Below are positions 13,098 to 31,281 of a DNA stretch of 64,000 nt, one piece after another. Made by a program: the position numbers and the translations under genes. Numbering within the stretch: position 1 is the first letter of the stretch; every line of letters begins with the position of its first letter. Origin of the DNA: Taeniopygia guttata (lineage: Eukaryota > Chordata > Aves > Passeriformes > Estrildidae). The DNA lies in NCBI RefSeq assembly GCF_048771995.1, contig NC_133026.1, positions 108,806,001 to 108,870,000 on the forward strand, written 5' to 3'. Under the pieces are notes generated by a model. The model was given only the letters and a program-made list of their open reading frames with translations. It searched no databases and was not told the DNA's origin.

Positions 13098-16000
13098 TGA
13101 AATACTAATCCAGTGCATTTTTTCAGTCTTTTTCAAGGGATAAAAGCACCCATGTTTTTCAGGAGGAAACTGGAGGGCCAGTTACCAGGATGCCCAAGGC
13201 TTCTTTCATCAGAGGCAGAGGCTGCTATCTAGAACTAGCATTTAGGATAGTTTCTGGCCGTCATATGTTTCTCCCCTTTGCAGAGCTGCAGTTAAATAAA
13301 TAAGATTAGCCAAAATATATGCAGCTTTTCTGTCAGACATTCTGCCAAGTCTTACGCTGCTGACCTACTACAGTTCCATCCTGCTTTCTCTTTGCACTAA
13401 TCCACTGGAAACCCAGCCCTGGAGACCTGCCTCACAAGCTCTTGTGGGGTTGGCAGAGTCCTAAGGAGGTCCCTGAGCCCATCCACCACGCAGTGCAGCC
13501 CCTCCAGCAGGTTCCATCTCAGTGGCTGTGTGCCAGTCTGACACTGTGTGGCACATACAAGTACTACAGCTATTGCTGCTGCACACAGCCAGGGTCCCTC
13601 CACTGCACTGCCAGCTCCTTAGGCTTGGCACCTTAGAAATGTTTTTTCCTTGTCCTAAAAAAGTCTATATTTTTTTTCCTTTTATTCTTTTTCCTCCTAC
13701 CCCAGATTCCCTGTGAGGAGTGGTTTTCATTTATTCCAAGCGTGTTTGTCAAGATATTCCTTTTGTCCCGCCCAGGAGTAAAGGGCATTTTGAGGTCTCG
13801 TTGAGCAATAAATAAATATTTGAGTTATATTTCTGTTGTCTCATTGTGGTGGCCTGGTTACCCATCTTGAGCTTTCCACCTTTGGAATCTGATGGAGAAT
13901 GGTAAGAAGACACCTACTTCTCAGAGCCACTCTTCACGTCAGCTCTCCATTATGATGAGTAAGAAAGAATATAAATGATTTATCCTGGGGGGAAAGGAGA
14001 AATTATGGATCCAGGCAACTGAATAAAAATATGAATCTTGCCAGCTTTCAACAAAAATTGATCTTCATTGAGTGAGACAATTACTGGAAAGAGAAAATAA
14101 TTCTATATACAGAATACAATTAATAGTGAGCTTTTATGGAACTACCAGAGTCCTGTTCCAAAAGTCGCCCATACAGGCAGAGGTAGTAGTCAGTAAGGGA
14201 TGCCAAGGGAATCCCTAAAAATAATGCTGCCAGAGAAGTGGGGCTACTAGGAAAATGGTACAGCAGCCTTGGGGGTCTAAGCAAAATCACCAAGGGCAAA
14301 CTGCCCAAGCAGGACTGATTTTGTGTTCATTCTGCAATGGCAAATCCCATCAGGCGCTCACGGCACAGAAAAAGGGAAGAACATGGGAGCTTCACCCAGG
14401 TTTGCAGCTTTGAGTCGGTCAGTGCACAGGAGAGAGTGGCTACATGTGACGTGTGCATCTGGTGACATAAAATGTGTTTATACCTGGGCAGCAGAGCGTG
14501 GTGTAGAGTGCCCCAAGCTAGTGACGACCTGAGCTAGCGCAGTCCTCTGCAACCAAGGACTTCAGGGATTAATCAGTGGCGACATGAGACAGGATGTCAG
14601 GCTCTGTCAGCACCCCAGGTCCCACAGCAGCTTAAGGACAGGAGCCTCAGCGAGAGGGAGGACAGGGGAGATACACACCTAACAGACCAGGAAAGATCTA
14701 GTTGATTGTATTGCACCTAGAGGAGGAGCGTGTCCAAGAGCATTAAGTTTCCACTTTCCAAAGAGAAGAGAGCTGTGGTTTCAGGACCCAACCCTGCCTC
14801 TATTCTTTATCCATGTTTATAGGTAGCCATGGTGACTAATCAGGAGATTTATGTCAGGTTTGGTGACTGCTATACATAATATATATATAAAAATAATACG
14901 CCTCCTTGTTTAGAACAGCACCTTACAGGGAGATGGACATTTTTTGATTTGGGCTACAGCCCTTCACTCCCCCTGCATGCAGTAAATGATATCCTGTATC
15001 CTGCAGATATTTTTGCTCAGGCTGGACCCAATTGACTGGAGCATTCAAAAAATTAAATATTTTTATTTCCCTTATTAGGAGAGGGGAGCAGAGATGTGCC
15101 CTAAACAGACCTGCTCATGGTGAATGAGATTTTTATTAACTTGTGAAAGCAATCTGCTTCTCTCTGTCCCTCCCCTCACCTTGCTGTGATACACGTCCTG
15201 CCTCCAGACACATTTCATCCCTCTCCAACCTTGTGAAGGCTGGAGGCAAATAAACCCCAAACTGCCTCAAATCCAATGGCAACTACTGTGTCAGATTCTG
15301 CCTGCTTTATGTCTCATAAACATGTATTAATGATTCCTTCCACAGACCCTTCCACAACTACTGTTGTGCTGTAGTAAACTTTCTCTTGGCCTGGTATCAG
15401 CGAAAGAAGCTTCAGCCCAAAGGAACCTGGCGCAGCAGCAACTTAGCTGCATAACACCTTGATGGTTGTAGAGTTGACATTTCCCTCCATCGCCAGGAAG
15501 TGAGACCAGACAACGTACAACCTTACAGCACAACATTGTTTTGTCTCTGATTTCCTCCCCATTCAATAAATGCCTTAGAAACTTTCTGCAAAGCAGGAAT
15601 ATTTGCTCATGGCCTAGCACTTAAAAGCATATCCAAATTATAATGGAATGCTTTCCTCCAAAGCAAAGATAATAGGGCTTGGGAAAATAATGTTTTAGAT
15701 GAACATCTGCTAGAGACTGGCAAGCTGTCTGGCAACAAATTCTTTGGGGAAACAGCTCAATATTCTTGCTGAAGGGGAGCAAGTGAGATTACAAGACAGG
15801 AAAAAGTAACACGTCTTGAGAGGTTAAATGCAAAACCTGATTACTCCTCTCAATTATCCCAATCTTACTTTGTGAAAGTGACTATTTGAAAAGTGCTTAT
15901 TTCCAAATTATACTGAGATGAGCAGAGGATAAGTCAGTGAAATTACTAAATGAAAACCAACCCTTTTATATAATACATGCAACCCAACCAATTTAGTACA

Positions 16001-19000
16001 ACAAATTCAGTATGCATTTGAAGTATCATGAAAATAGTGTCTTTAATATACAGTTTATATACTTACAATATGCAGTTTAAATTTGTTCATATACATTACA
16101 GGGATATTTATTTGCACCTGGTTTAAATAACAATCTGCCTCCAGCCTTTTACACAAAAGCCCAAAACAGCACAGAATTCCACAAAACCCATGCTTCGTTT
16201 TATAACGGAAATGTACTAAGCCAAAGTTTTGGGGCTTTTTCTTTTTTTATTTTTCCCAAGTGTTATTTTTTTGACATACCCGAAGTGAATCTAAAGAGCT
16301 AAGAACAAACATATTTTTAATACAATTCAGAAGATTGTCCAAGTCAAGAGAATCACTCTGCAGATTTTCACACTGAAAATTTGGTTATTACACACAAAAA
16401 TTGTGAAGTCTGAACCACTCCTGGACTACCAGGAGTTTAAGACATAACAAAATGGAGAGTCATTTATTGCTAGGTCTCAACAAGGGGCCTGAATTTCCCC
16501 ACTGCCCTGCCATCTCTATAAATAAAAAGGACAGTCCCTCTTGCTTATTAGGATTTCATCTGTACCTTCTGGTTTGCATACAGGAATGCTGCAATTTCAA
16601 AGCATCAGAAAGAGGAGCCAGGGGAGCTGGGCTAAGCCGTAGTCCTCTCACAGGGCTGGTGTTTGGCTGTTAAGTACCATGGTGTGACCCCCTGCCTGGC
16701 CTGCAGGCAGGACTTGGCTCGCCTGTGTTACAGGCAGGAAACCCACTGGGAAGCACACAAGAGGCTAGTGCCAGCACAATTTGTTTTGTGGGGGGACAAC
16801 CAAAAAGTTGATTCAAGATGAAAAGATCAGAGAAAACAATTATTTATAGACAGGTTTGAAACAACTGTCTTTTTCACATGTTCAGAGCATTTTCAGGCAG
16901 CTTTGCTCTTTACACTGTTTCTCTTGAAGCTGTTGTGGAACAAAGTTCTTTTAAGTGGCAAGAAACCTGTTCTATTAGAAAATACACAGCAATACACAGT
17001 AAATTCTAACCCTTGATTCTAGCTGAAAAGAACACTTCAAAATGTATTTCCCTTCTAATTTTGGATGGACCAAATGTTTTCCATCTAAGTTTCTAGCTGT
17101 AGGCAATTTTTACAATATGGCAAGAATAAGAATGCAAATATGCACTTTGAGTTGCTGTCAACACAGCTTTGGTTAGCCAGGCAGGCAGCAAGACAAAGAA
17201 TCATCATCCTAGGCACAATGAACATTTGAAAGAAACTAGCATTTCCCCTCAAGTTTCCTCTCCATCCCTTCCCTGCCCAATTTGGTGTCCACCTCCAGGA
17301 AAGCCTCCATGCCAGAATCCAGCTTTTATTGCTGAAGGCAGCATCAGTCCTTGTACCAGCACATAACAGTTGCATAGAAAGGATGTGTTTCCTGGTGCAG
17401 GACAGAGAGACAGCTCCATACAGAATGACATGATGTGTTTTTTGCTACCAAACCCCCCAGACAAAAACCACAAGGATAACACACAGCTCAGATAACGGTA
17501 ACCAAGTAAGCACCACAGGCCTTACATTTATTTAATCTGAGGGAAGAAATCCAAGGTTAGGACTGGCCTATTTTAGTAGACTGCCTTAAAAATATAAGTG
17601 ATTTTAGGCCCACTCTGGCACAATGCTCAATAGTTACAGCTCTCAGGCCTCAAAGACAATCAACACAACTTCCATCAACATGGCTGGACTCCACTACTGT
17701 CCAAAACCAGATTGGTTTTCCCCACTGCTGACATCTGTGCTGTGCTTGGGAGTTGCCATAGCCTGGCTACCTACTGAAAGGTACCCCTTTCCATAACCTA
17801 GGATCCAAAGGCTGAGCTACAACATTCCATACACCCAGTTTGCTCATCACTCTTCTGATTTCACCAGAGCAGACACTTCACTCCAGCTTGAGTACCACAG
17901 CAGGCAGATCGACACTGGAGCCATATAATTCACAGAACACAAATGTTAGGAACATCTAAATCCCCAAAAATGGCTTGGAAAGTGAATGTGATGAGTGGCT
18001 AAGGGCAAAAGAAAAAGTTAAATGCTAATATATTATGCATAAAAGTAAGTAAGCAGTGCCAAGCAGAACGAGACAACTGGAAGGCCATCAATAGCAAATC
18101 TGCAGTTAGAGGTTTTAGCTGTATTTTGGCACACAGGCTCAGCTTCTTCAATCAATGCACATTTCTAGGCCTTTCTGTGGGCCAGTTCTATTTTGGTTTA
18201 TGCACATGGGATGTTAGTGCAGCATGGTCATGAATGCAAATTCCACCAGTCTCTTTGCAAGAATAACCACTTGAAGCAGGTAAGCAGAGATAATAAAATA
18301 GGTATGAATCCACAGTCAAAGAAAACTATTTTCTCAGGGATATTAATATTCTGGGGGGTGTTAGCAATATTTAATGTTAATATTACCAAGACTGCAGTAT
18401 TATTTTTTTGGGGATTTTTTATCTAGAATTAACAAGCTGAGCAAAACAATGGCAAGTACCTGACATTATATGAACCTTTCATATACCGTTCATATATGAA
18501 CACTCATTTGACAGAGTGAGGTTTAAAAGACCATTGGTTTCAACTTGCATGTGGTTGACCAACCAGGATACACATCTGAACAATATCTGAATTTGATCTA
18601 GCCTTATTTAAAGCTAAAATATTTTAGAATGCTAATTCAAAAGCATTTGTCGAAAGCTATTGATCTGTTGCTTGAAGTCAATATATTACGAAAAACAGGA
18701 TTATAAACTCTTGGGGGTTTTTCTGTTGGGATATTTGTTGGCTCTATAGTACCCACAACAACTGGGCTTTGCTTTCTAGTTGGGAACTGGTGGTTTGCAT
18801 TACTGGAAGACAAATAATGCATCTTGGCTTTGGCAAGGCGACATGACATGAAATGTCCCAACAGCAGAGAGCTCTGTTTGCTAATAAATTCTTTTTAATG
18901 AGTCAATATGGTTGAGAAGACAGGCAGACCTAGCTTTTTTGTCTCTGCTCTGTATTTTCTCTTGATGCTCCCAACTACATGCCCTACAATGGAGATATTT

Positions 19001-20442
19001 TTAATACATCAAAAAGGTAAGCAAGGCAGGTGATGGTTTTCTCCTGGCCAGGGCTCTGCTCAGCAGTAAGTGAAGATGAAGTTGCTCTAGCATTCCTATC
19101 CCTGATCACCTGAGGATCCTGGGCATGCACACTTGCTGAAGAGGAAGGGTTAACACAGACTGTTTCTTGAGGATCTCCGCAAATCCTCAAATCCAGTATA
19201 TAAAGGCAGGGGGGATCCTGGGGTTATTTAGACACATTTCAAAGAGCTCTGTCTACTACAAGAAATCCACAAAGGACTACCAAAAGTTAATGCTATTCCT
19301 AGCCTTTTGAGCAGTTAAATTTAAGAGGTCTCCAGGGGCAGACTAATGCCCACCTACCATCTCTGCGCTCCCTTTTAACTGCTACTTCCATGTGACATTT
19401 ATTGCTGTGAGTTTTTGCAGCTGGGCAACTGAATTAGCACATGCTTTGATGTTACAGCACCCCCCACTTTGCCACCCACATCCTCCTAGCCCGCTGCAAA
19501 CAAGACAGGTGAACTGAAAAGATCACAAGCATTTCCTGTGGCATGGCCCAAAACCTCCCTCAGCCCATTCTCAGCAGCATGCCACGCTCTGTTTCCGATC
19601 CCTCCCACTTTGCCAGCGCTTTATTTCAAAGGCATGACACAGGAGCACTGTCACCTTCCTACACAGGTCTGGCCACAGGAAGAGGAGAGCAGACCAAGCG
19701 CTTTTTCAGACAATGAGAGCAGCAGCACAAGAAACGCAAGGAGTTGTTACCTTTCACCACAGCACGGCTCCTGCAAGGGCTGTGCTAGCAGGCTGCTGCA
19801 GCAGGCAGGATTTGCTGAGAAAAGAGCCTGTGCACTGAACTGCTTTTCCCATGAGAAAGCTGCACGACCAGAAGTCATGCTATTTACTCCAGTCATCCGA
19901 CTACAAAAGCAACTTTTGAAATCTACAGGTCATAAACTTTTAATTGGCCAGGGCAGAGTGGCTCAGTAGAAAATCCCCCTTCTCCCTCCCCTCTGGGCAA
20001 CGAGCTAAGCATGACTCTTGGTTTAAAAACATTTAACTCTTTTTGCTCGAAGTAACATGGAAAATGCATCCACATTACAGATAGTCAGGAAGATACAGTT
20101 CATAAAAATAATGCTGCAAGAATAGTGTATTAGTGGCACTTCACAGCAATTCTTAACATTTTCAGATGTAGTGTCAAAACCAATGCTTTTGTATATCTGC
20201 AAGTCACAGCATGTTGCCAAATATTATGTGAACAGAAATAATCCCGTAAGAAATACCTTTTTTTGCAGTTAACACAAAACTGTAAACTGGATTGGTGTGT
20301 GCCTTTCAGCATCAAATTGTTCAGTAATAAATACGACTAAGTCATAACAGACTGTGGAGTCAAAGTTCCCTTAGTGTCCTGTTTTTAGCAGCTGTTGAAT
20401 GTTCAGGGATGCACAAAGGCACACCTCTGCAGATTCTCTACC
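13098..20442. other. Intergenic or distal 3'UTR sequence, no gene recognised
   Basis: About 7 kb directly downstream of GAREM1 in gene direction. It may include distal 3'UTR, since several minus-strand AATAAA hexamers occur up to about 1.2 kb past the stop codon. Two adjacent hairpins lie at 16691-16735 and a palindromic TATGAAC cluster at 18469-18501. No coding potential with a recognised family. Confidence 0.6.
16691..16735. repeat. Two adjacent short inverted repeats
   Basis: First hairpin: CCTGCCTG (16691-16698), 5-base spacer, CAGGCAGG (16704-16711). Second hairpin: GCCTGT (16721-16726), 3-base spacer, ACAGGC (16730-16735). Both stems are perfect and share the CCTG/CAGG core. Function unknown. 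Confidence 0.85.
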
Positions 20443-20613
20443 TTTATTATTGACATAGAAAAAAAAGTCCATTCAGCACTGAAAAATGTTTATCTGCATA
20501 GTAAGAATTTTTCTACTACTATTTACAAGAAGGATTTTTAGTGCAAAAAAACAGGAAGTGACGTATTAGCTCAAATGTATCAAGTATACAGTTTCACTAA
20601 AAACTAGCCAGCA
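20443..20613 (-). other. GAREM1: Candidate GAREM1 3' untranslated region (proximal end)
   Basis: On the minus strand the first canonical AATAAA after the stop lies at 20443-20448, giving a short 3'UTR of roughly 170-200 bases. More distal AATAAA hexamers on the same strand occur at 19620-19625 and 19398-19403, among others, so the real UTR may extend further. No transcript evidence is available here, and the choice of polyadenylation site is inference. Confidence 0.45.
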
Positions 20614-21663
<1,050 letters not shown>

Positions 21664-21901
21664 TTAAAATGTTTGAATTAATGTATTGAGAGTTCCTTCA
21701 CCCCTTCTACAAGCCTGACAAGATGCTGATATACCCAAAAGTCCCATGTCTTGTTTTTTCAATGTCATAAAAAAGTTGATGCCTCAATTCAGTTCTGTGT
21801 TATCTCACAAATCCTCAGTTTTTCACTGCTGAATTTCTGAGGGATACCACCACGGATAAGAAACAGTCTCACATACACTAGAAAGATGTTCTAATCCAGC
21901 A

Positions 21902-21905
<4 letters not shown>

Positions 21906-21941
<36 letters not shown>
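21906..21941. repeat. (TA)18 microsatellite
   Basis: 36 bases of uninterrupted TA, in intron 5, about 380 bases upstream of the last GAREM1 coding exon. It is self-complementary and likely length-variable. Confidence 0.98.
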
Positions 21942-21943
<2 letters not shown>

Positions 21944-23500
21944 ACAGATGTGTCATAGTATGCAAAAGCTCGTATGAGGACAGGTCACCACTGCCCTAGG
22001 CCATGTGAACCAGTGCAGAGTACAGAGACAACAGAGTGAGTTAATGCTCACTGCCAAAAGAAGAGTTTTATCTGGAAGGGTAAGCAGACCTGGCTGGATG
22101 TGCTTTAAGCTTACTCAGAGTAACTTTTTGGTGTGTCTGGATCTTTAACAAGCTTTGATGTTAAACACTTGCTCTTCAAAGGCACCTAAAGAAAGTTACC
22201 CTGGATCCACATCCAGGTGGTGAACTAAGCTCAGCCTGTCCAAGGGAACTGATGGTTTATATCCAGGTGTTCCCAAGACACGGAGATGACAACAAAAGGG
22301 CACAACCTGTTATAAAAAGCAAATGTTTGCTGATTTTATGACACTTTCTAAAAGAAAATCTGAAAGATTGCGCTGATCTTTGGAATTTTGGGCAACTAAA
22401 CCAGAACACTAAAAAATAATTAGCAGACTTATAAAATCCTTACTCAACACAACAGACAGAAAACAACAGTTGAAAAAAATGTTTTAATGACTTGCCTCTC
22501 TCTCCTGAAAACTAACTACTCAAGTAAAAACTCAGTAGTCACCCCATGACAGCTCAGTGAACACTGCTTGAGAATGGATCAAGTTATCAAAATGGATCAA
22601 TGAAGCTATCAAAAAACCAGCACAGTTTTCAATGGATTGACACAAAATTACTTCCTTGTGTGCTTACAGTGGATCAGAGAGGCAAATCTGGACTTGCCCA
22701 GATCAAATACAAAGTGCAGATGTGTAAAAACAGCCCTAATCTGCATTGCTGGAAAATATCTGTCCCAACAAATGCAGTTTCCTTCTTTCTAACCATCTCT
22801 CAGTCTCCATTCTGTGCCTTCCAAACTTTTCCTCTGTTTATGTCACTAATACAAGTCTGACAGGTAAAGCAGCTAGATGTTTTTAATATGAGACAAGGAG
22901 TTTTGCCCCCTCAACAGGGATACACCATCAATTAGTTATTTCTGGTTGCTTAAAGGCCAACTGGTATATTGCACACAGTGAAAATCATTTTTCACAAACC
23001 CAGTCATCAAGCTGAGAAAACAGTCAGTGAGGTGGTTTAAACAACATGCAGAACAACTGTTCTCCAATTCCATACTAGACCTGGAACATTTATTGAGTTC
23101 AAAGATTAATGGAATTTCTGAAAACTGATGAAGTAACATTTTAACATTTTCAAAGTGCTTCCTTACTTGGCCTCCACTAAAATGAACTGCCTGGGACACA
23201 GTGTGAAAGGATGCAAGACAAGCCTCAAATACAGCTGAAGTCAGGTATCAGGCATTTTTAGAGGCAGATAAGGACAAATCATACTAACTTTGTTTCTGTT
23301 TAAAATACTGTCTGCAGCCCTTCATATCCAGAAAACAAGTTTATTGATATAAATGGCAAAGCAATCTGGTTATTCCACACAATGGCAATTTTCTAGTAGC
23401 TTCCTCTGCAACACCAGGTCAGCTCTACCAAAACAGAGACGTCTGGTCTGGACCCACCTGGAGAAGAATTTCATGCAAATACTGTGAAAGTCAAGGCAAA

Positions 23501-23830
23501 TCATACAATCACAGAATTATTTAGGTTGGAAAAGACCTCTAAGATCATTAATCCAACCATTAATCCAGCACTGCCAAGTCCACACCAAACCATGTCCCCA
23601 AGTGACACATCTACACTTTTTTTGAACACTTCCAGGCATAGTGACTCCAACACTTCCCTAAGCAGCCTGTTCTAATGCTTGACAGCTCTTTCCATGAAGA
23701 AATTTTTCCTAACATCCAATCTAAACCTCCCCTGATGCAGCTCGAGGCTTTTTCTTCTCATTTTATTGCTTGTTAGCTGGGAGAAAAGACTGACCCTCAC
23801 CTCACTATAACTTTTTGCATTCTTGAGAAA
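23501..23830 (-). mobile_element. CR1 LINE fragment in intron 5
   Basis: Read on the plus strand it begins 'tcatacaatcacagaat' and 'ttaggttggaaaagacctct', the reverse complement of the CR1 3' end. It continues through 'ccaagtccacaccaaaccatg' (slightly diverged) and 'gacagctctttccatgaagaa' to about 23830. Orientation is the same as GAREM1. No coding remnant. Confidence 0.9.
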
Positions 23831-24888
23831 CTTCACTTCTGTTTTCCTAGTTTTTGCTCTAGTTTTTGGCAGATGTATTCTTAGCTACAAAGAGAGAAAG
23901 CAGCATTTGGTGGGCCCCTAAAACTGGGAGGTCTTGTGCTCAGCCTCCTGTGGAGTAGACCTTGACAGAACTACCCAAAAGGCTTTCATAAAATAAGCAA
24001 GCAGCCTTGATCTAGAGTGATCATTGCCAGATCCACAACACTAAGCTACAAATGTGCAGTATGACTTAGTAAGGCAATTTCAGCGTAAGTTATTATACCA
24101 ACTGTATCCAGGCTAAAATTAATCCAGTGATGTTTTGGATGAATTTATAATTGTATAGCATTGTGTTATTGAAGAGGTACCAAAAATAATGGCAAGAAGA
24201 CATCCAAGGCAAAAAGGAGGTGAGGCTTCAGAATGTGTATTTCCTTTCTGAAGCCAAAGGAAGGACACTGTACCACCAAGAAAGGCTATGCAGCCACATA
24301 ATTCAGAATTTACTGTCTACTTTCAGCTAGCCTGGGTGGATTTTCCGGATTGTGGGTTGGGTTTGTGCTGAAGTGTGTTTGATGTGGAAGCTGTCTGGCC
24401 CCCTTCTGCTACACCTCGCTTAGCACTCAGTGGTGTCTGCTGGTCTTTCTGTCCTCCATCACATCCACCCTGTAGGTGTCCATATAGTTAGTACAACACA
24501 TTTCTGGATTACCACACTCTTTTTGTGTCCCTGATTATCAGAGCTGGCTGCGCTGCATGCAACACTGAAATCCCAAAAACTAGCTTTGAGGTGGTCTGGT
24601 TTGAAGATTCAAGCCTTTAAAGAAACATGGAGAACTATACATGATCTTTTAATTTGACAGCCTATGTCACCTAAGAGTGATATTACGTCTAGCAATGCAC
24701 ACAGGTGTTTAATATAAACTCCTGTGTCCTATCTAGTAAAACATAGTTTCTGCTGGAGCTTTTCTTCCTTTTGAATCTTTCAAAACAACTTGACAGACAG
24801 GTTAGCCCGTTTTACTGCAAGTCTGACACCACACTGTGCCTTAGAAACACATGCCTTCAAGAAAAAAGTGGTAAATTTAACTTTCTCA

Positions 24889-30105
<5,217 letters not shown>

Positions 30106-31281
30106 TGCTTCTGATTTGGGAGGCACTGGAGGTGGAGGTAGGGAAACATCTGAAGACTTTGTGTTTGTTCCAATAGTTGCAGGCACAGGAAGAGACGCGG
30201 AACCACACTTTGATCGGAAAGATCCTCTGTAGTTGTCACACTTGTTCTCACTAAGCGAGCACGAGAGAGGCTGATCACCACCCTTTCCAGATCCTTGGTC
30301 CAACCAGAGCTCTTCATAAGGAAGTTCCGGTTTCGTAGGCAGAAACATCGATTCTTCGCTAACTTCAGGGAAAAGGTAATCACTGCTACTGTCCCCGGAC
30401 TCCTGGTACTGAAGGGCATCGTGAGAGAACAGCGCCCACTCGTTACACAAGTCCCTGCAGCCATGGAGGTTCACCTCGCTGTTCCCATGCAAGTTGTTCC
30501 CATAGACGCACACGGAGAGCCGGTGGAAGGACTGTGTGAGCTCGTCCCGTGCGTAGCTGAGGGAGTTTGGCACGTGGCTGTGCCCCGCACACCGGCTCTT
30601 CTTCGGGCTCTTGCAGTCGTCGTTCCAGTCAGTCTTTACATCTCGCACGGCACGGGAATACTCGTCTATGTCAAACTGTTCCTGGCATATATTAAACCAG
30701 TGCTGGATGAGGGGTTCGTGCCACAGCTCCCCCTTCACCACACTATCAGGTAGAATAAATTTTGGAAGTGTCAAGTGCAAGGGAAAATGCATGGGAATTA
30801 TTTTGTTTCCACGAAGCACGCAACAAACTACCACAGTCTTGGTTTGAATGTTGACAAACTTGTACCTGTGCCCCTCACGGATAAAATGCAGGTCATAAGG
30901 GTTTCTTGGTGTAGGACTTGGCACAGTAACGTTAACAGGCAGCCTGGTTTTTTCTACTATATTGCGAATTGTGTGCTCCCCTTCTTGCATCTGCACCTCC
31001 AGTGGGCTGCGGGTGCTGAACTTGCCCTTACACTGGAAAGGGAGACTGATGCTCTCGTTTGTCCTGTGGTTCATGCAGATGAGGCAGGGCATCTTGCCTC
31101 TGCCTAGCTTACTAATTGAATTAAGCTTCCCGATTTTTTTGAAGATGGTGTTGAGTCGTGACTTCTCCTTAGAAGATTTTGCATAAAGGATTTCTGCTTG
31201 CCCCATTAAAGTGAGCTCATCCCCAGTACTAAGGGTAATGTTGTAAACTTCAGTGTCTTCATTGCATTCACCTGAAGCTAC
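30106..31281 (-). CDS. GAREM1: GAREM1 large central exon (CABIT end, pTyr453, SH3 motif)
   Basis: This 1176-base exon is phase 0 at both ends and encodes exactly 392 residues. The acceptor is ATTTTGCAG before GTAGCTTCAGG, and the donor is GTAAGT after TCAGAAGCA. By human numbering it covers about residues 132-523. The first ~190 residues (30715-31281) complete the CABIT domain and include GKMPCLICMNHRTNES and REGHRYKFVNIQTKTVVVC. Downstream are EQFDIDEYSRAVRDVKTDW and a basic KSPKKSR cluster. The tyrosine of LPYEELW (codon 30316-30318) aligns with human Y453, the reported SHP2-binding phosphosite. PPPPVPPK (30115-30138) is the SH3-type ligand. Part of the exon is markedly CpG-rich. Reading past the donor would meet a stop at 30037. 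Divergence from human is concentrated in the Ser/Gly-rich linker. Confidence 0.97.

Noticed and set aside
1..20000. Possible neighbouring gene (MEP1B is next to GAREM1 in human)
   Set aside because: No metalloprotease motif or other meprin-like exon was found, so the neighbour is presumably further away.
30295..31107. Plus-strand open frames of 152 and 110 codons across the large GAREM1 exon
   Set aside because: They are antisense shadows of a stop-poor, conserved coding exon. The minus-strand frame matches GAREM1 throughout.
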